A stretch of 64,000 nt of DNA from a candidate division KSB1 bacterium. GTDB taxonomy: Bacteria; Zhuqueibacterota; Zhuqueibacteria; Thermofontimicrobiales; Thermofontimicrobiaceae. Position 1 is the first letter of the stretch; each line of letters begins with the position of its first letter. The position numbers were made by a program, and so were the translations under genes. Of the stretch, positions 8,125 through 17,046 are shown one piece after another. The stretch covers positions 316,435 to 380,434 of the forward strand of contig JAPDPQ010000001.1 in assembly GCA_034506395.1 (NCBI GenBank). Reading direction: 5' to 3'. A model generated the notes under the pieces. That model was not told where the DNA came from and ran no database searches. It was given only the letters and a program-made list of their open reading frames with translations.

Positions 8125-9366
8125 CTATCGATGAAGTTCATGCTTAATCATCTCAGCAAATCTTCGCATTCCCTCGTCGATCTGCTCTGGGGTGACCATG
8201 CTAAAGCTGGCGCGCATGAAGTTTTTGCAGCCATTTTGAGACGAGAACGCATCCCCAGGCACCAATAGCACCTTCCGTTCCTCGCACTGCTCTTCGATCA
8301 TGCGCCGAGCATTACATTGCTGTGGCAGCTCGAACCAGATGAACATCCCAGCATCTGGGATATTGTATTTCACCTCTGGCAGCAGATGCTTTCGGGCCGC
8401 TGCAACCATAGCATCCCGATTGACACGGTATGAATCGCAATTCCTTTTGATTAGCTGGATGAATTGCTCGAAACCAGCAGCTTGAAGATATCGCAACAAG
8501 ATGACCTGGATGAATGTGCTTGTATGCAAATTAGCCGATTGCTTGAACAGAACGAACTGCCGCATCACCTCCGCTGGCCCCGAGACATACCCAATCCGTA
8601 ATCCTGGGGCGAATATTTTGGAAAAACTGTCCAATCGAATCACCCGATTGTTCTCATCGAGCGACTGCAGCGTGGGCAAAGGCGGCTTATGATCCAATCG
8701 CAATAACTGATAAGGGTCATCTTCCAGCACGAGCAGATCATACTGTTCAGCAATATCGAGCAACTGTTTGCGTCGATCCAGGGATAGCGAAACTCCAGCC
8801 GGGTTATGCCCATTCGGAATGGTATAAATGAATTTTGGCAACGGCTCGCCAGTCATCTCAATTTTTTCCAACTCGTCGGCTAAAACTTCGGTCTGCATCC
8901 CATGCGCATCCACTGGGATCGCCAAAAAATTCTTGGTAAACGAACGAAACGCCGCCAGTGTGCCAGGATAAATCGGCTCTTCTATTATGATTCGATCATG
9001 GTGGTTGGCAAACAAATAGGCCATGATAAACAGCCCCTCCTGACAACCATTCAGAACCACGATTTGATCATCCTTCAGATCTACTCCGTCCTTGTACTTA
9101 TGCCAGGCTTGCAGTTGCTTCTTCAAATTCGCATTGGCATCTGAGGGGCCATACTGAGAAGCCGCAATGAGCTCCTCACCATCAATCTCGATGGCTTTTC
9201 CACCTTTAAATTCAATCTTCACACGCTCGAAAACAAAGGTATCTGGGTTAGGATATCCCCCACCGAGCGAAATCATGCCATCGATGTTCATATATTTTAC
9301 CAATTCGCGGATTGCAGAAGGAGCTTTATTCTTAGCCCGATCGGCCAGTCGTTCTTGAATATCCAT
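8125..9366 (-). CDS. PLP-dependent aminotransferase, class I/II (2-aminoadipate/aromatic type)
   Basis: A 413-residue fold-type I aminotransferase. The Schiff-base lysine is K250 in LDSFSKIFAPGLRIGY. Other family marks are the YGPSDANANLKKQL segment near residue 72, NGCQEGL near residue 106, the PNGHNPAG segment with the PLP-contacting Asn near residue 187, and EDDPY near residue 215. The sequence is closest to the LysN/KAT-II group, which accepts 2-aminoadipate, aromatic and other hydrophobic amino acids. Close to the chorismate mutase, DAHP synthase and prephenate dehydrogenase genes, a role in the last step of Tyr/Phe synthesis is reasonable but inferred. A saccharopine dehydrogenase-type gene at 29145 leaves a lysine-related role possible. 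Confidence 0.88.
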   Translation of the reverse strand: MDIQERLADRAKNKAPSAIRELVKYMNIDGMISLGGGYPNPDTFVFERVKIEFKGGKAIEIDGEELIAASQYGPSDANANLKKQLQAWHKYKDGVDLKDDQIVVLNGCQEGLFIMAYLFANHHDRIIIEEPIYPGTLAAFRSFTKNFLAIPVDAHGMQTEVLADELEKIEMTGEPLPKFIYTIPNGHNPAGVSLSLDRRKQLLDIAEQYDLLVLEDDPYQLLRLDHKPPLPTLQSLDENNRVIRLDSFSKIFAPGLRIGYVSGPAEVMRQFVLFKQSANLHTSTFIQVILLRYLQAAGFEQFIQLIKRNCDSYRVNRDAMVAAARKHLLPEVKYNIPDAGMFIWFELPQQCNARRMIEEQCEERKVLLVPGDAFSSQNGCKNFMRASFSMVTPEQIDEGMRRFAEMIKHELHR

Positions 9367-9725
9367 TGTCTTTCCCTGTCGTTGATAACGATTCCTAATT
9401 TTCCATCATGATCGCGATGCTAAAACATCCGACTGGGCTACTTTGTCAGCCCATTACCAGGTCTCGATCCATTTTTTTATTTGTAAACTATCGCCGGCCA
9501 GCCAATATAGTAAAAATATCTTAAAGAAGCAATAGCTTATTTGGGAGTGAATCACATATCTGAAATACAATTCTGATAACACCCTTCTGGAGCTGAGCTG
9601 AAAGATCGTGGACGAGTGAACTGCAAATCTCTAAATCACAGCAGCTAATTTGATCGTTGTAACTAGTGGTATAGCGTTTGCCTGATTCGAAAGTTGGTTA
9701 TAGGATGATTCTTAAAGGGAAAATT
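9367..9725. other. Divergent intergenic region
   Basis: Spacer between the aminotransferase (minus) and the secreted protein (plus). TTGTAA at 9481 followed by TATAG near 9505 is promoter-like but the spacing of 19 is long. No gene is seen. Confidence 0.4.
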
Positions 9726-11624
9726 ATGAGATTCCGCTATAAACATTTTGGTCTGCTCTGTTTCGTTATCGCAATGGGCTCCTGGAGCTCGATTGGTTTA
9801 GGGCAGGCAAATCCAACATCATTTGAGCAGAGACGAATGGCATGGTTAGCTCGGGACGGAGCCGATATCACTGGCGAATTTGATGATCGCGTGTTTTATG
9901 GACGACCCTATCTCTTTGCTTGGTTGGAAAAGAATATCTATATCACCGATCCTCATCCAAGCTTGGGTAGCTTTCATGATCAATTGATCGAAATGTATGA
10001 TGAACGGGGCGATGCTGGCTGTCGCACAGGGATCCATCTGTCTCGTATCTTTTATCAATATGCTGACAAACTGAAAGCTCCATCCTATCCGCATCCCAAT
10101 GATTGGAACGATATCAAGAATCTGCTCAGCTTTGATGCCCATGACGATCATCATATTGACACGCGAAGCTGGAGGAAGTCCACACAGATGGAACGGACCG
10201 TAACAGTGTTTCTTTACACCTTGGAGTACGATCGCGACGCCACTGTCAAATGGCCCACTGGGACGTTCGATGATATTCAGTTTTACTCCGATTATAGCAA
10301 TAAAACTTATGTTCCGGGAAATTCATATCAGACCTATGAACTGTCGCGTGACTGGATTTTATACGCCATGGATACCTGGGCAAAGCATGGGAGCAGCGAA
10401 TTGGATGGCAATTACAGCGGCTTGGCGTTGCACTCATTGCTGATGCTTTACGATTTCGCCGCCCGGCCCTTGGCGCGCTTAAATGGCCAACCCGACCCAG
10501 ACGGCGTAGAAATGAAAAGGCGCGCCAAGATGATGCTGGATTTATTGATACTGGATCACGTCATGGATTTTTCCGCTAACCATCATGGCGGCAGTTTCGG
10601 TCGCATCTATCGCTATAACATTACCCATGCCCAAATGAAATCGTTTTACCATGCATATTTCGGAGTCGATACTGGTGACACAAACGATGAAGGAGATGCT
10701 TATGTCAGCAGCTATCGAGTTCCAGAACTGATTGAGGACATGGGCATTTTATGGGACGAACCGACAGAATATTGGCACATTCATTTCGAGAACAATCTCG
10801 TGGGCGCTGATCCAGCATCTGGCAAATGGACCTTCGTGACCAAGTACTTTAACCTCGGCGGCGCTGGGAATGACGGGAGCTGCTGGCAATTGGCTATATA
10901 TTCTAACGACAAAGAAAGTTCACGACCGGGACAACCGTTTCGCCTCTGGATCGATACTAACCAGAGCAGTGCTGATCCTGATGAAAGTCTCAACGAATAT
11001 ACCAACATGGGCAGCGGCCGGATGTATCAATTTCGCAACGCGGCCTTCTTCAAATTCTGGGGAGAGCCCCATGTCCATGTTTGTCAGGATGGCAATCGCT
11101 TCGACTTGGGCCAAGAGCAACTTCGTCCAGCCAGCTCATTCGCGCAAGACTATTTCATTGATCGTGGTTGGAATTTCTTTCTCGAAGGGAATGTCGCAAT
11201 TGCTTTGCGCCTTGACGAAAATCGAACTGGCGCAATGGAAGTTGTCATCATCGATCCGAATGCCAATGCCGATCATTGCTTCCCGTCGGTAACTGCCTTT
11301 AAAAATGCGGTGGAAAATTCCGCAGAGCTGACCTCCAATTATTTTCGCACCAGTCGCGGCTACGTTATCGAGCCCAGCGAGACCGGCGGCAAAGTCAATG
11401 GCCAACCAATCTGGAGCTTTCCGTTCCCTCGCATGAAAACCATAGATTATCGCGGCAGAACCTTGATCTCATGGCACGATAATGTCATGACCGTTGCGCG
11501 GGACAATCGAGCCATCATTTATGATTTTAATCAATGGAAGTACTCCACCTCGAATAGTGGGATCGATACCATTGCGCCAAAGGCTCCGACCAATTTGTTG
11601 GTCACGCCTGCAAACCATCCTTAG
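9726..11624 (+). CDS. Large secreted protein of unknown function, abrupt C-terminus
   Basis: A 632-residue protein starting at ATG 9726, chosen because AAAGGGA lies upstream and a signal peptide follows (MRFRYKH, hydrophobic GLLCFVIAMGSWSSIGLG, cleavage near QA). An in-frame TTG at 9678 is less likely. The mature part is rich in Trp, Tyr, His and Asp (for example DDHHIDTRSW, YWHIHFENNLVG), with a helical middle section that looks like an alpha/alpha barrel and a later beta-rich part. A polysaccharide lyase or glycan-binding protein is possible, but I do not recognise a named family. The last 20 residues (DTIAPKAPTNLLVTP) look like the first strand of a fibronectin type III domain, which then stops. 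The C-terminal domains may have been lost. Confidence 0.75.
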   Translation: MRFRYKHFGLLCFVIAMGSWSSIGLGQANPTSFEQRRMAWLARDGADITGEFDDRVFYGRPYLFAWLEKNIYITDPHPSLGSFHDQLIEMYDERGDAGCRTGIHLSRIFYQYADKLKAPSYPHPNDWNDIKNLLSFDAHDDHHIDTRSWRKSTQMERTVTVFLYTLEYDRDATVKWPTGTFDDIQFYSDYSNKTYVPGNSYQTYELSRDWILYAMDTWAKHGSSELDGNYSGLALHSLLMLYDFAARPLARLNGQPDPDGVEMKRRAKMMLDLLILDHVMDFSANHHGGSFGRIYRYNITHAQMKSFYHAYFGVDTGDTNDEGDAYVSSYRVPELIEDMGILWDEPTEYWHIHFENNLVGADPASGKWTFVTKYFNLGGAGNDGSCWQLAIYSNDKESSRPGQPFRLWIDTNQSSADPDESLNEYTNMGSGRMYQFRNAAFFKFWGEPHVHVCQDGNRFDLGQEQLRPASSFAQDYFIDRGWNFFLEGNVAIALRLDENRTGAMEVVIIDPNANADHCFPSVTAFKNAVENSAELTSNYFRTSRGYVIEPSETGGKVNGQPIWSFPFPRMKTIDYRGRTLISWHDNVMTVARDNRAIIYDFNQWKYSTSNSGIDTIAPKAPTNLLVTPANHP

Positions 11625-12048
11625 GCTAAAAATGAATCATTGTGATTACTGAGGGGATGATTGCGATCTTGTAAGTGGATAAAATTGTGGCAATGGCGAG
11701 AGCAATAAGCGGACTTGTAATCAAGGGTATTGCGCGACTGAATGAGCTGTTCAAGTGATTGATCAGCTACGAAAATGGCAAGCAGAAGCAAGGCGTCTCC
11801 TGTCGATCTCATCGGATTTTCAATGCCACGATCAAGCGCGAAACGATCTGATTATGGTACCATAGGTTCTTCTGATCGAATGGGAGTAGCAGTATTTGTT
11901 CGTTCATGCACCCCAATTCTTCGTGGCCCCAATGGGACAATTGCTAATCTTAGCACGAATTTTACGCTTTAAAGCGATAAGGAATGACCATGCAAAATTT
12001 TTGGCTGATCCAACTAGAAGATGGATGAATGTCTTTGAAAAACTGGGA
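11625..12048. other. Intergenic region after the truncated secreted gene
   Basis: Convergent spacer. I searched the three plus frames for a continuation of the fibronectin-like domain and found none. Short frames here (for example 11775-11972) look random. Confidence 0.45.
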
Positions 12049-13953
12049 TCAAAAATCTAGCTCCCTTTGCTCGCCGGCGGAGATGTTCTTCGAGACGAAT
12101 TTTCGATAATCCTCAATGTGCAGGATTTTGTGTGAGATTTTAGTTGGATCAGATTTGTAAGGGATCTCTTCGACCCAAAGTCTTTTTGGTTGTCGCCGAT
12201 AGTGTCGGCCAGAAACGTTGTCAATAATCAACCAGACCAACTGCTCTTCCAAAATGGGCTGCTTATGCTTTAGGACAGCTCGGAACGATTGGTCAAAGAA
12301 TTCATCGACGTTGGGATAGTGGGACAATTTGATTCGGTAATCGGCATTGGCGAATAGGGCCACATTAGCCGCACTGATGTCTGGTTGTGAGATATCTTCG
12401 ACCCCGATCCCCACGGCGACCAGGGAATAAACATTGCACAAATCTAATAGAGTAGGAATAAACAACGGTTCGTTCTTCAACAATGGATAACTCGTGCACA
12501 ACTCTGCGGTATTATTGATCAAAACCGATGTAAATGGATTGTTTTGTTTCTTCGCTGCTTCAAGCTCTTTTTCGATTACATCAAAACATTCTTCAGGCGC
12601 AAGCTGACCGATTCTGAAGGCAGTGATTGTAACAATGGGGAGGCAATTTGGATCGACGCCATAGCACAACCGAGAAAACTTGGATTGCCCACCGATAAAT
12701 TGCTCTGAGATTTTTCCGAGCCTTCTCCATTTTTGATTGAATTTAGTCCAGGCAATACCGTTAAAGCCAAATTCTGAAGTATTGCCAAAGTTCACAATTA
12801 AAACCCGTGGCTGTTCGCGCTCGACGAATCGGCCCAATGCCAAATTGACGGCTAAGGCTAATTTATGGCTACCGTTGGGACCAATAATTGCTGTGAACGA
12901 ACAAGATTTGATCATGGGGCTATTGAAAACAAGCGCTAAATCTTGATCGGTTTGATCATCAAAATCGACCTGAAATTTTGGTTCGCCAGCGCCCATTTCT
13001 CGCTGCTGGCCGCGAACTTTGGTGAGCATGTAATGAATGGATTGATATACCAAAATCCCTGTTTGTACCGCACCATCTTGTTCGCTGATTTGGGGCTGCG
13101 TGCGAATCTTATAAAGATGTTTGCCTAATGCATGTCTCCCGACCCGCGATTTAATGATTTCGAGATAATGTTGCAAATAGCCACCAGGATGCTCTTTGGT
13201 GAGGCTGATAACCACATCGGCGAGAAATCGGGTGCACTCGAACGTGATCTGTTCCGATTGTGGTGGCTCGTCCGAATAGCGCTCCAGGGTGATCAGGCTG
13301 GGGATATGGTAATTCCTGAGCAAGGTGAAAAAACGATAGATTTCGTTGCGCTGCAATGGCCGACCTGCTAATGCCGTAATGCTATCCAGGACTAACAAGA
13401 TCAAAGTGTCCGGGGAAGTCTGGCTTGTCACAGTATTGAGAAGATGATCCAATTCGGAAATGCGTTGTTCAAAAATATCGCTCTCCTCAGCCACCGTGAA
13501 CGGTCGTGGCGAAAATTGACCAAAATAGATCCGATTGAACTTCGGGTCAAGCGGGAATTCAATGTTTGATTCGCTAAGATCGATAAACTCAACCTTTGGG
13601 TCATTTGAATTCTTTTTAAAAAATCCAAAACCTTGAGCTGCATTATATAGCGATTGAAGAGTTTGCTCAAGACTGTAGTAAAACACAATCCACTGCGCGT
13701 TTCGGGCAGTGGCATGGGCGATTTGCAGCGCAAGCGTGGTTTTGCCTGTACCCGTTGTACCTTCAATCACCACGATCGGGGTTTCCAACTGCTCCCGCCT
13801 AAGACCAGCGTCCAGATGATCATCGTGACCGAACCGTGTGGTCCTCGCAATAAATATACCGCCACTGATCCCCTTATCTTCTCGATCTGGGGAAAGCAAA
13901 TCATCAAGATTGTCGATCCCCGTGGACAAATAAATAAATTGTCCATCCTTCAT
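12049..13953 (-). CDS. KaiC-like double RecA-fold ATPase
   Basis: A 634-residue protein with two RecA/KaiC-like modules. The first has a good Walker A (GTTGTGKTT, residues 65-73), an FYYSLEQ strand like the KaiC YxSLE element, and a Walker B (LVLDSITAL, 187-195). The second, from about residue 345, has a degenerate P-loop, GPNGSHKL at 358-365, in which the GK(S/T) triad has become HKL; it is probably not catalytic. Family members are hexameric ATPases used in circadian, DNA-repair and signalling roles. The ATG overlaps the stop of the HD-domain gene (ATGA), so the two are translationally coupled and probably work together. Exact function unknown; no substrate or partner is evident beyond the HD protein. 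Confidence 0.82.
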   Translation of the reverse strand: MKDGQFIYLSTGIDNLDDLLSPDREDKGISGGIFIARTTRFGHDDHLDAGLRREQLETPIVVIEGTTGTGKTTLALQIAHATARNAQWIVFYYSLEQTLQSLYNAAQGFGFFKKNSNDPKVEFIDLSESNIEFPLDPKFNRIYFGQFSPRPFTVAEESDIFEQRISELDHLLNTVTSQTSPDTLILLVLDSITALAGRPLQRNEIYRFFTLLRNYHIPSLITLERYSDEPPQSEQITFECTRFLADVVISLTKEHPGGYLQHYLEIIKSRVGRHALGKHLYKIRTQPQISEQDGAVQTGILVYQSIHYMLTKVRGQQREMGAGEPKFQVDFDDQTDQDLALVFNSPMIKSCSFTAIIGPNGSHKLALAVNLALGRFVEREQPRVLIVNFGNTSEFGFNGIAWTKFNQKWRRLGKISEQFIGGQSKFSRLCYGVDPNCLPIVTITAFRIGQLAPEECFDVIEKELEAAKKQNNPFTSVLINNTAELCTSYPLLKNEPLFIPTLLDLCNVYSLVAVGIGVEDISQPDISAANVALFANADYRIKLSHYPNVDEFFDQSFRAVLKHKQPILEEQLVWLIIDNVSGRHYRRQPKRLWVEEIPYKSDPTKISHKILHIEDYRKFVSKNISAGEQRELDF

Positions 13954-15248
13954 AGCTGTATCCCTTTATATCTGCACCCTAAATCTCGATATAGTTCGCT
14001 GATATGGCGATGATCGAGTTGAATCTTCAACTTTTCGGCCGATGGAAATGTGATATAAAGGTACCTGGATGCATAATTCATTCGTTCCACGATCCATCTC
14101 TCCCGAAAAGTAAGTGCCTGGCCGATCTTAGTCTCGATTGCCTGCCACGTAAATGTGTCATGTCCCAAGCTTCCGAGCGAGAGGCTGACGATAGCATCCA
14201 CAAGATCTTGCAACTTAGGCCGACGACCGAGGTTTGGTTGATCGAATACCTCAGCGAGCGTTTGTCGCTCGATTGTGCGCGAATCATTGAGAGAAAGCCT
14301 TGTCAGCAGCATATTTTTGTATTCATAAAAAGCCTGGCGATAAGCAATATGATGCTCCTCTAATAATTGCGACCATGTTGTCAGTACTTTATCGGTACTC
14401 CCTTTGAGCCGGCTAAGTTGCTCAAATTCACTTCGAGTTAAATAGAACATCTCACTCGAGTCTGATTCGCGCCCAGGCGAACTTGATCGCTCTGTTTGAC
14501 GATTGATCTCATCACCTTCAGCCCTCTCTTGAATTTTCAGTTCAGGTACGTGAAAGATAATGCATTCTCCTCTCAAACAGAACTCAACATCCTCAATTAG
14601 CCGGCGGACGCCCTTGATCAGCGATCTGTCGCTGGCATCTTTGATTCGTTGATATAAATAGTATTGGAGCGAGCGCGTCCAACTGGCTTCGGTCTCATCA
14701 GCGATCCTCAAAATTGCCGCATTGAATGGGATCATCAAATGACCATAGGGATCCAACGTGGTAACGTTATAGACGCGGATATCCTCTTCGTCTTCAAATG
14801 GATTGTCGACACAATGATAATAGACGATTTTGCCGATATATCGGGCAATGCGCTCGTCAGGCAAGCCCAATTCCGCCCAATTACGGGTAATGATTTCCTC
14901 GCTGTGGCGATGATGAAGCCGGACTCGATTTCCTAAGGAGGCCCCCCGCTCTTCAATGGAAGCAGCAGTCACCTTCCCAATATCATGCAGAAAAATTGCC
15001 GCCAATAGCAAAAATATCTGTCCAGCGGTCATTTCTTGCTTAATGACATCGGGCACCATCTTGTCTGCATTGCGCTCAACATTTATCAAATGGGGATAAC
15101 CACTGTGCGAGCCACGATCAAAATTCAGCAGCGGCACCCATTCAACCAACGCCTTTTGTTTGATCAGCTCCAACCGATCATATAGCGCCGCATTTTTTTG
15201 CTTGAGAATATCAGCAAATTTGATCTCAGTTTTAAATTTCGTGTCCAT
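13950..15248 (-). CDS. HD-domain phosphohydrolase (HD-CE-like)
   Basis: A 432-residue protein with a metal-dependent HD domain. The expected ligands are H53 (YPHLINVE), H88-D89 in LHDIGK and D184 in LRIADETEA, with accessory histidines at H112, H113, H115 and H145. The arrangement, with an insert carrying HSEEIITRNWAELGLPD, resembles the HD-CE type found in bacterial conflict and signalling contexts; this subtype call is from memory. A polar, Ser/Glu-rich linker lies near residues 240-265, followed by a C-terminal helical part of unknown fold. HD proteins hydrolyse phosphoester bonds in nucleotides or cyclic nucleotides. It is first in a two-gene operon with the KaiC-like ATPase and has its own promoter and operator candidate upstream. 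Confidence 0.85.
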   Translation of the reverse strand: MDTKFKTEIKFADILKQKNAALYDRLELIKQKALVEWVPLLNFDRGSHSGYPHLINVERNADKMVPDVIKQEMTAGQIFLLLAAIFLHDIGKVTAASIEERGASLGNRVRLHHRHSEEIITRNWAELGLPDERIARYIGKIVYYHCVDNPFEDEEDIRVYNVTTLDPYGHLMIPFNAAILRIADETEASWTRSLQYYLYQRIKDASDRSLIKGVRRLIEDVEFCLRGECIIFHVPELKIQERAEGDEINRQTERSSSPGRESDSSEMFYLTRSEFEQLSRLKGSTDKVLTTWSQLLEEHHIAYRQAFYEYKNMLLTRLSLNDSRTIERQTLAEVFDQPNLGRRPKLQDLVDAIVSLSLGSLGHDTFTWQAIETKIGQALTFRERWIVERMNYASRYLYITFPSAEKLKIQLDHRHISELYRDLGCRYKGIQL

Positions 15249-15578
15249 GGCTTCGCTCTATTTGAATTTGTCAGAAAAGCATCTTTTGGCAATATGATAA
15301 TTTTGCCAAATTTCATTATATTAGTGCCTCAATGCAAAGAAATCTTAATCAAGGCCTCATAATCAGAAGCATTAACAAATCAACAGAATCAAAACAAATA
15401 TTGATTTTTCGAATTGGATGGATCTGAGGGAAAGCGAAGCAAAAGCAGATTTTCAGGCTAAAGATCAGTGTATTGGCAATCTCAACTATGGCATTTAGCC
15501 ATCGGCCAAAGCTTCATTGTTGAATATCAACGAGCCCAGATGATGATCTTTTCAATTTGTTTTTTATTCGAGCTTCGC
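15249..15578. other. Intergenic region upstream of the HD/KaiC-like operon
   Basis: No gene. It holds the promoter/operator candidate listed separately. Near 15565-15586 a bulged hairpin (TTATTCGAGC / GCTCAGAATAA) overlaps the stop of the next gene and resembles the palindromic repeats elsewhere in this window. Confidence 0.45.
15285..15320 (-). promoter_or_regulatory. Promoter -10 with overlapping palindromic operator candidate
   Basis: On the minus strand a perfect TATAAT (15315-15320) lies upstream of a palindrome TTTGGCAA-N10-TTGCCAAA (15285-15310). The -35 side is weak. A start site about seven bases after the -10 would fall in the palindrome, as in a repressor operator. The HD gene starts 37 bases further on at 15248. 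Confidence 0.5.
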
Positions 15579-16961
15579 TCAGAATAACAAATACCTGAAC
15601 CCCACGTTCATCATCATCCCAGAATTTTTCACCTCTGGTGGCTCCTTGCTCCAATAAGCAGAAATTTCCATATCATCTTCGCTGTATTGCCAGTTTTTAT
15701 TGCGCATCCCCAATCGATAGCCGAGCAGAAACACGAAATCGACTCTTTTGGAGATCAGCCACTCGGCAGTAACTCCGAACGAGATGGAAACCAAAAGAGT
15801 GTTCACCAAATTGTTATCATCATCCCATTTGAAAGGAAAATCGAGGTCGAGGGTAAGTTTTGCTCCAAAATCAAATTTTGGGTTATCGATGAATCGCCAA
15901 ATGCCAAAACCGCCGAGGCCAAAACCGTAATCCTCTTCTTGATAGGAGTCAGCAACGCGGATCATTTGGAGAGCCAATCCGCAGTCTAATCGTGATAAGG
16001 GAGCAACATGAAAGCCCAAGCTGAAGTTGATATAAGAGCCTAACGCTGTTGGGGAGAAATTAAGACCTAGGCCATAGATCTGCTTTGGCATTTCAACCGC
16101 CCATGCGCCTGGATATAGTTCCCGCCACTGCCTCAGGATTCTGATGCTGGAGCTGTCCGCAGCGGTATCGCTCACCGCCGCTATCGCCGCGGTTCCGCCA
16201 TGTACCAACCATTCCTCCCCCTCAGATTCCCAGATGCGATCAGGTTCTATCAACTCGAAGGTCATCCCTTTGCTAATTCCTACTCGAGCTCCCAACGAGA
16301 TGGTTTCTTTATCGCTCTTCACTCCGGTCAATTCAGCGGAAAGCCAATAGAGGCGTTTCAACTCCTGGATTGCTGTATCCTTAAGGCGTTTCATGGCATT
16401 GCGTTTAGATTTTGCCATGGATCGACCAGTCCCCCAGCCTTCGAGAGCAAGCGGCGCCAAAACTTCTTTAGTTCCAACATCTATGATTTCCGCCTCAACA
16501 GAAAGTCGCGTCTGAATGATATATGGCGTTTTGGCCTCAGATCGATTACCAGCACGCCTTTTTATCGAGAAATAATCAGGTTCCTCGGCAGGAACATTTT
16601 CTTGTGATATTGAAACGGAAAGGATCCCAATCACTTGATCAGCACCGACAATTTGATCAAAACTGAAAAGCTCGAACTGCGATGATCCAGACGCATTTGA
16701 TGCCGCTGTTGAGTCCAGCAAGATCCCAACCATCAGGCCATAGAGCCCGAGCTGACGTTTGGCTTCCAGCAAATGCATCGCCACTTCGTCTTCTATATCT
16801 ATGGCCTCTTTGCCGCTTATCGTGGTGAGATTTCGGGGCAGGCGAATATATCGAATTGAAGTAAGATTAAGGCAGCTATCGCTTTGCTGACAGATCAAGC
16901 CTGTTGGGATTAGAAAAATGATATTCAGAAAAATTAGGATGATTAGCACGATGAATTTCAT
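15579..16961 (-). CDS. Secreted protein with N-terminal periplasmic domain and beta-barrel-like C-terminus
   Basis: A 460-residue protein with a clear signal peptide (MKFIVLIILIFLNIIFLIP). Residues 30-200 have a CsgG-like flavour: detection of a per-element list by EVAMHLLEAKRQLGLYG, a IIQTRLSVEAEIIDVGTKEVL strand pair, split here as IIQTRLSVEAEII and DVGTKEVL, and an AIQELKRLYW helix. From about residue 300 it consists of alternating amphipathic strands (NFSPTALGSYINFSLGF, FGVTAEWLISKRVDFVFLL) ending in FRYLLF, the aromatic terminus typical of outer-membrane barrels. I infer an outer-membrane or surface protein. No named family recognised. The neighbour at 17047 is another envelope protein on the same strand. 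Confidence 0.7.
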   Translation of the reverse strand: MKFIVLIILIFLNIIFLIPTGLICQQSDSCLNLTSIRYIRLPRNLTTISGKEAIDIEDEVAMHLLEAKRQLGLYGLMVGILLDSTAASNASGSSQFELFSFDQIVGADQVIGILSVSISQENVPAEEPDYFSIKRRAGNRSEAKTPYIIQTRLSVEAEIIDVGTKEVLAPLALEGWGTGRSMAKSKRNAMKRLKDTAIQELKRLYWLSAELTGVKSDKETISLGARVGISKGMTFELIEPDRIWESEGEEWLVHGGTAAIAAVSDTAADSSSIRILRQWRELYPGAWAVEMPKQIYGLGLNFSPTALGSYINFSLGFHVAPLSRLDCGLALQMIRVADSYQEEDYGFGLGGFGIWRFIDNPKFDFGAKLTLDLDFPFKWDDDNNLVNTLLVSISFGVTAEWLISKRVDFVFLLGYRLGMRNKNWQYSEDDMEISAYWSKEPPEVKNSGMMMNVGFRYLLF

Positions 16962-17046
16962 AATCCAGATCCCAAATTAGCTGAATTGAATGATTCATAT
17001 GTGCCTGCCGGAAATAAAGTGATCGCGAAATTTGGAAACACGCACA

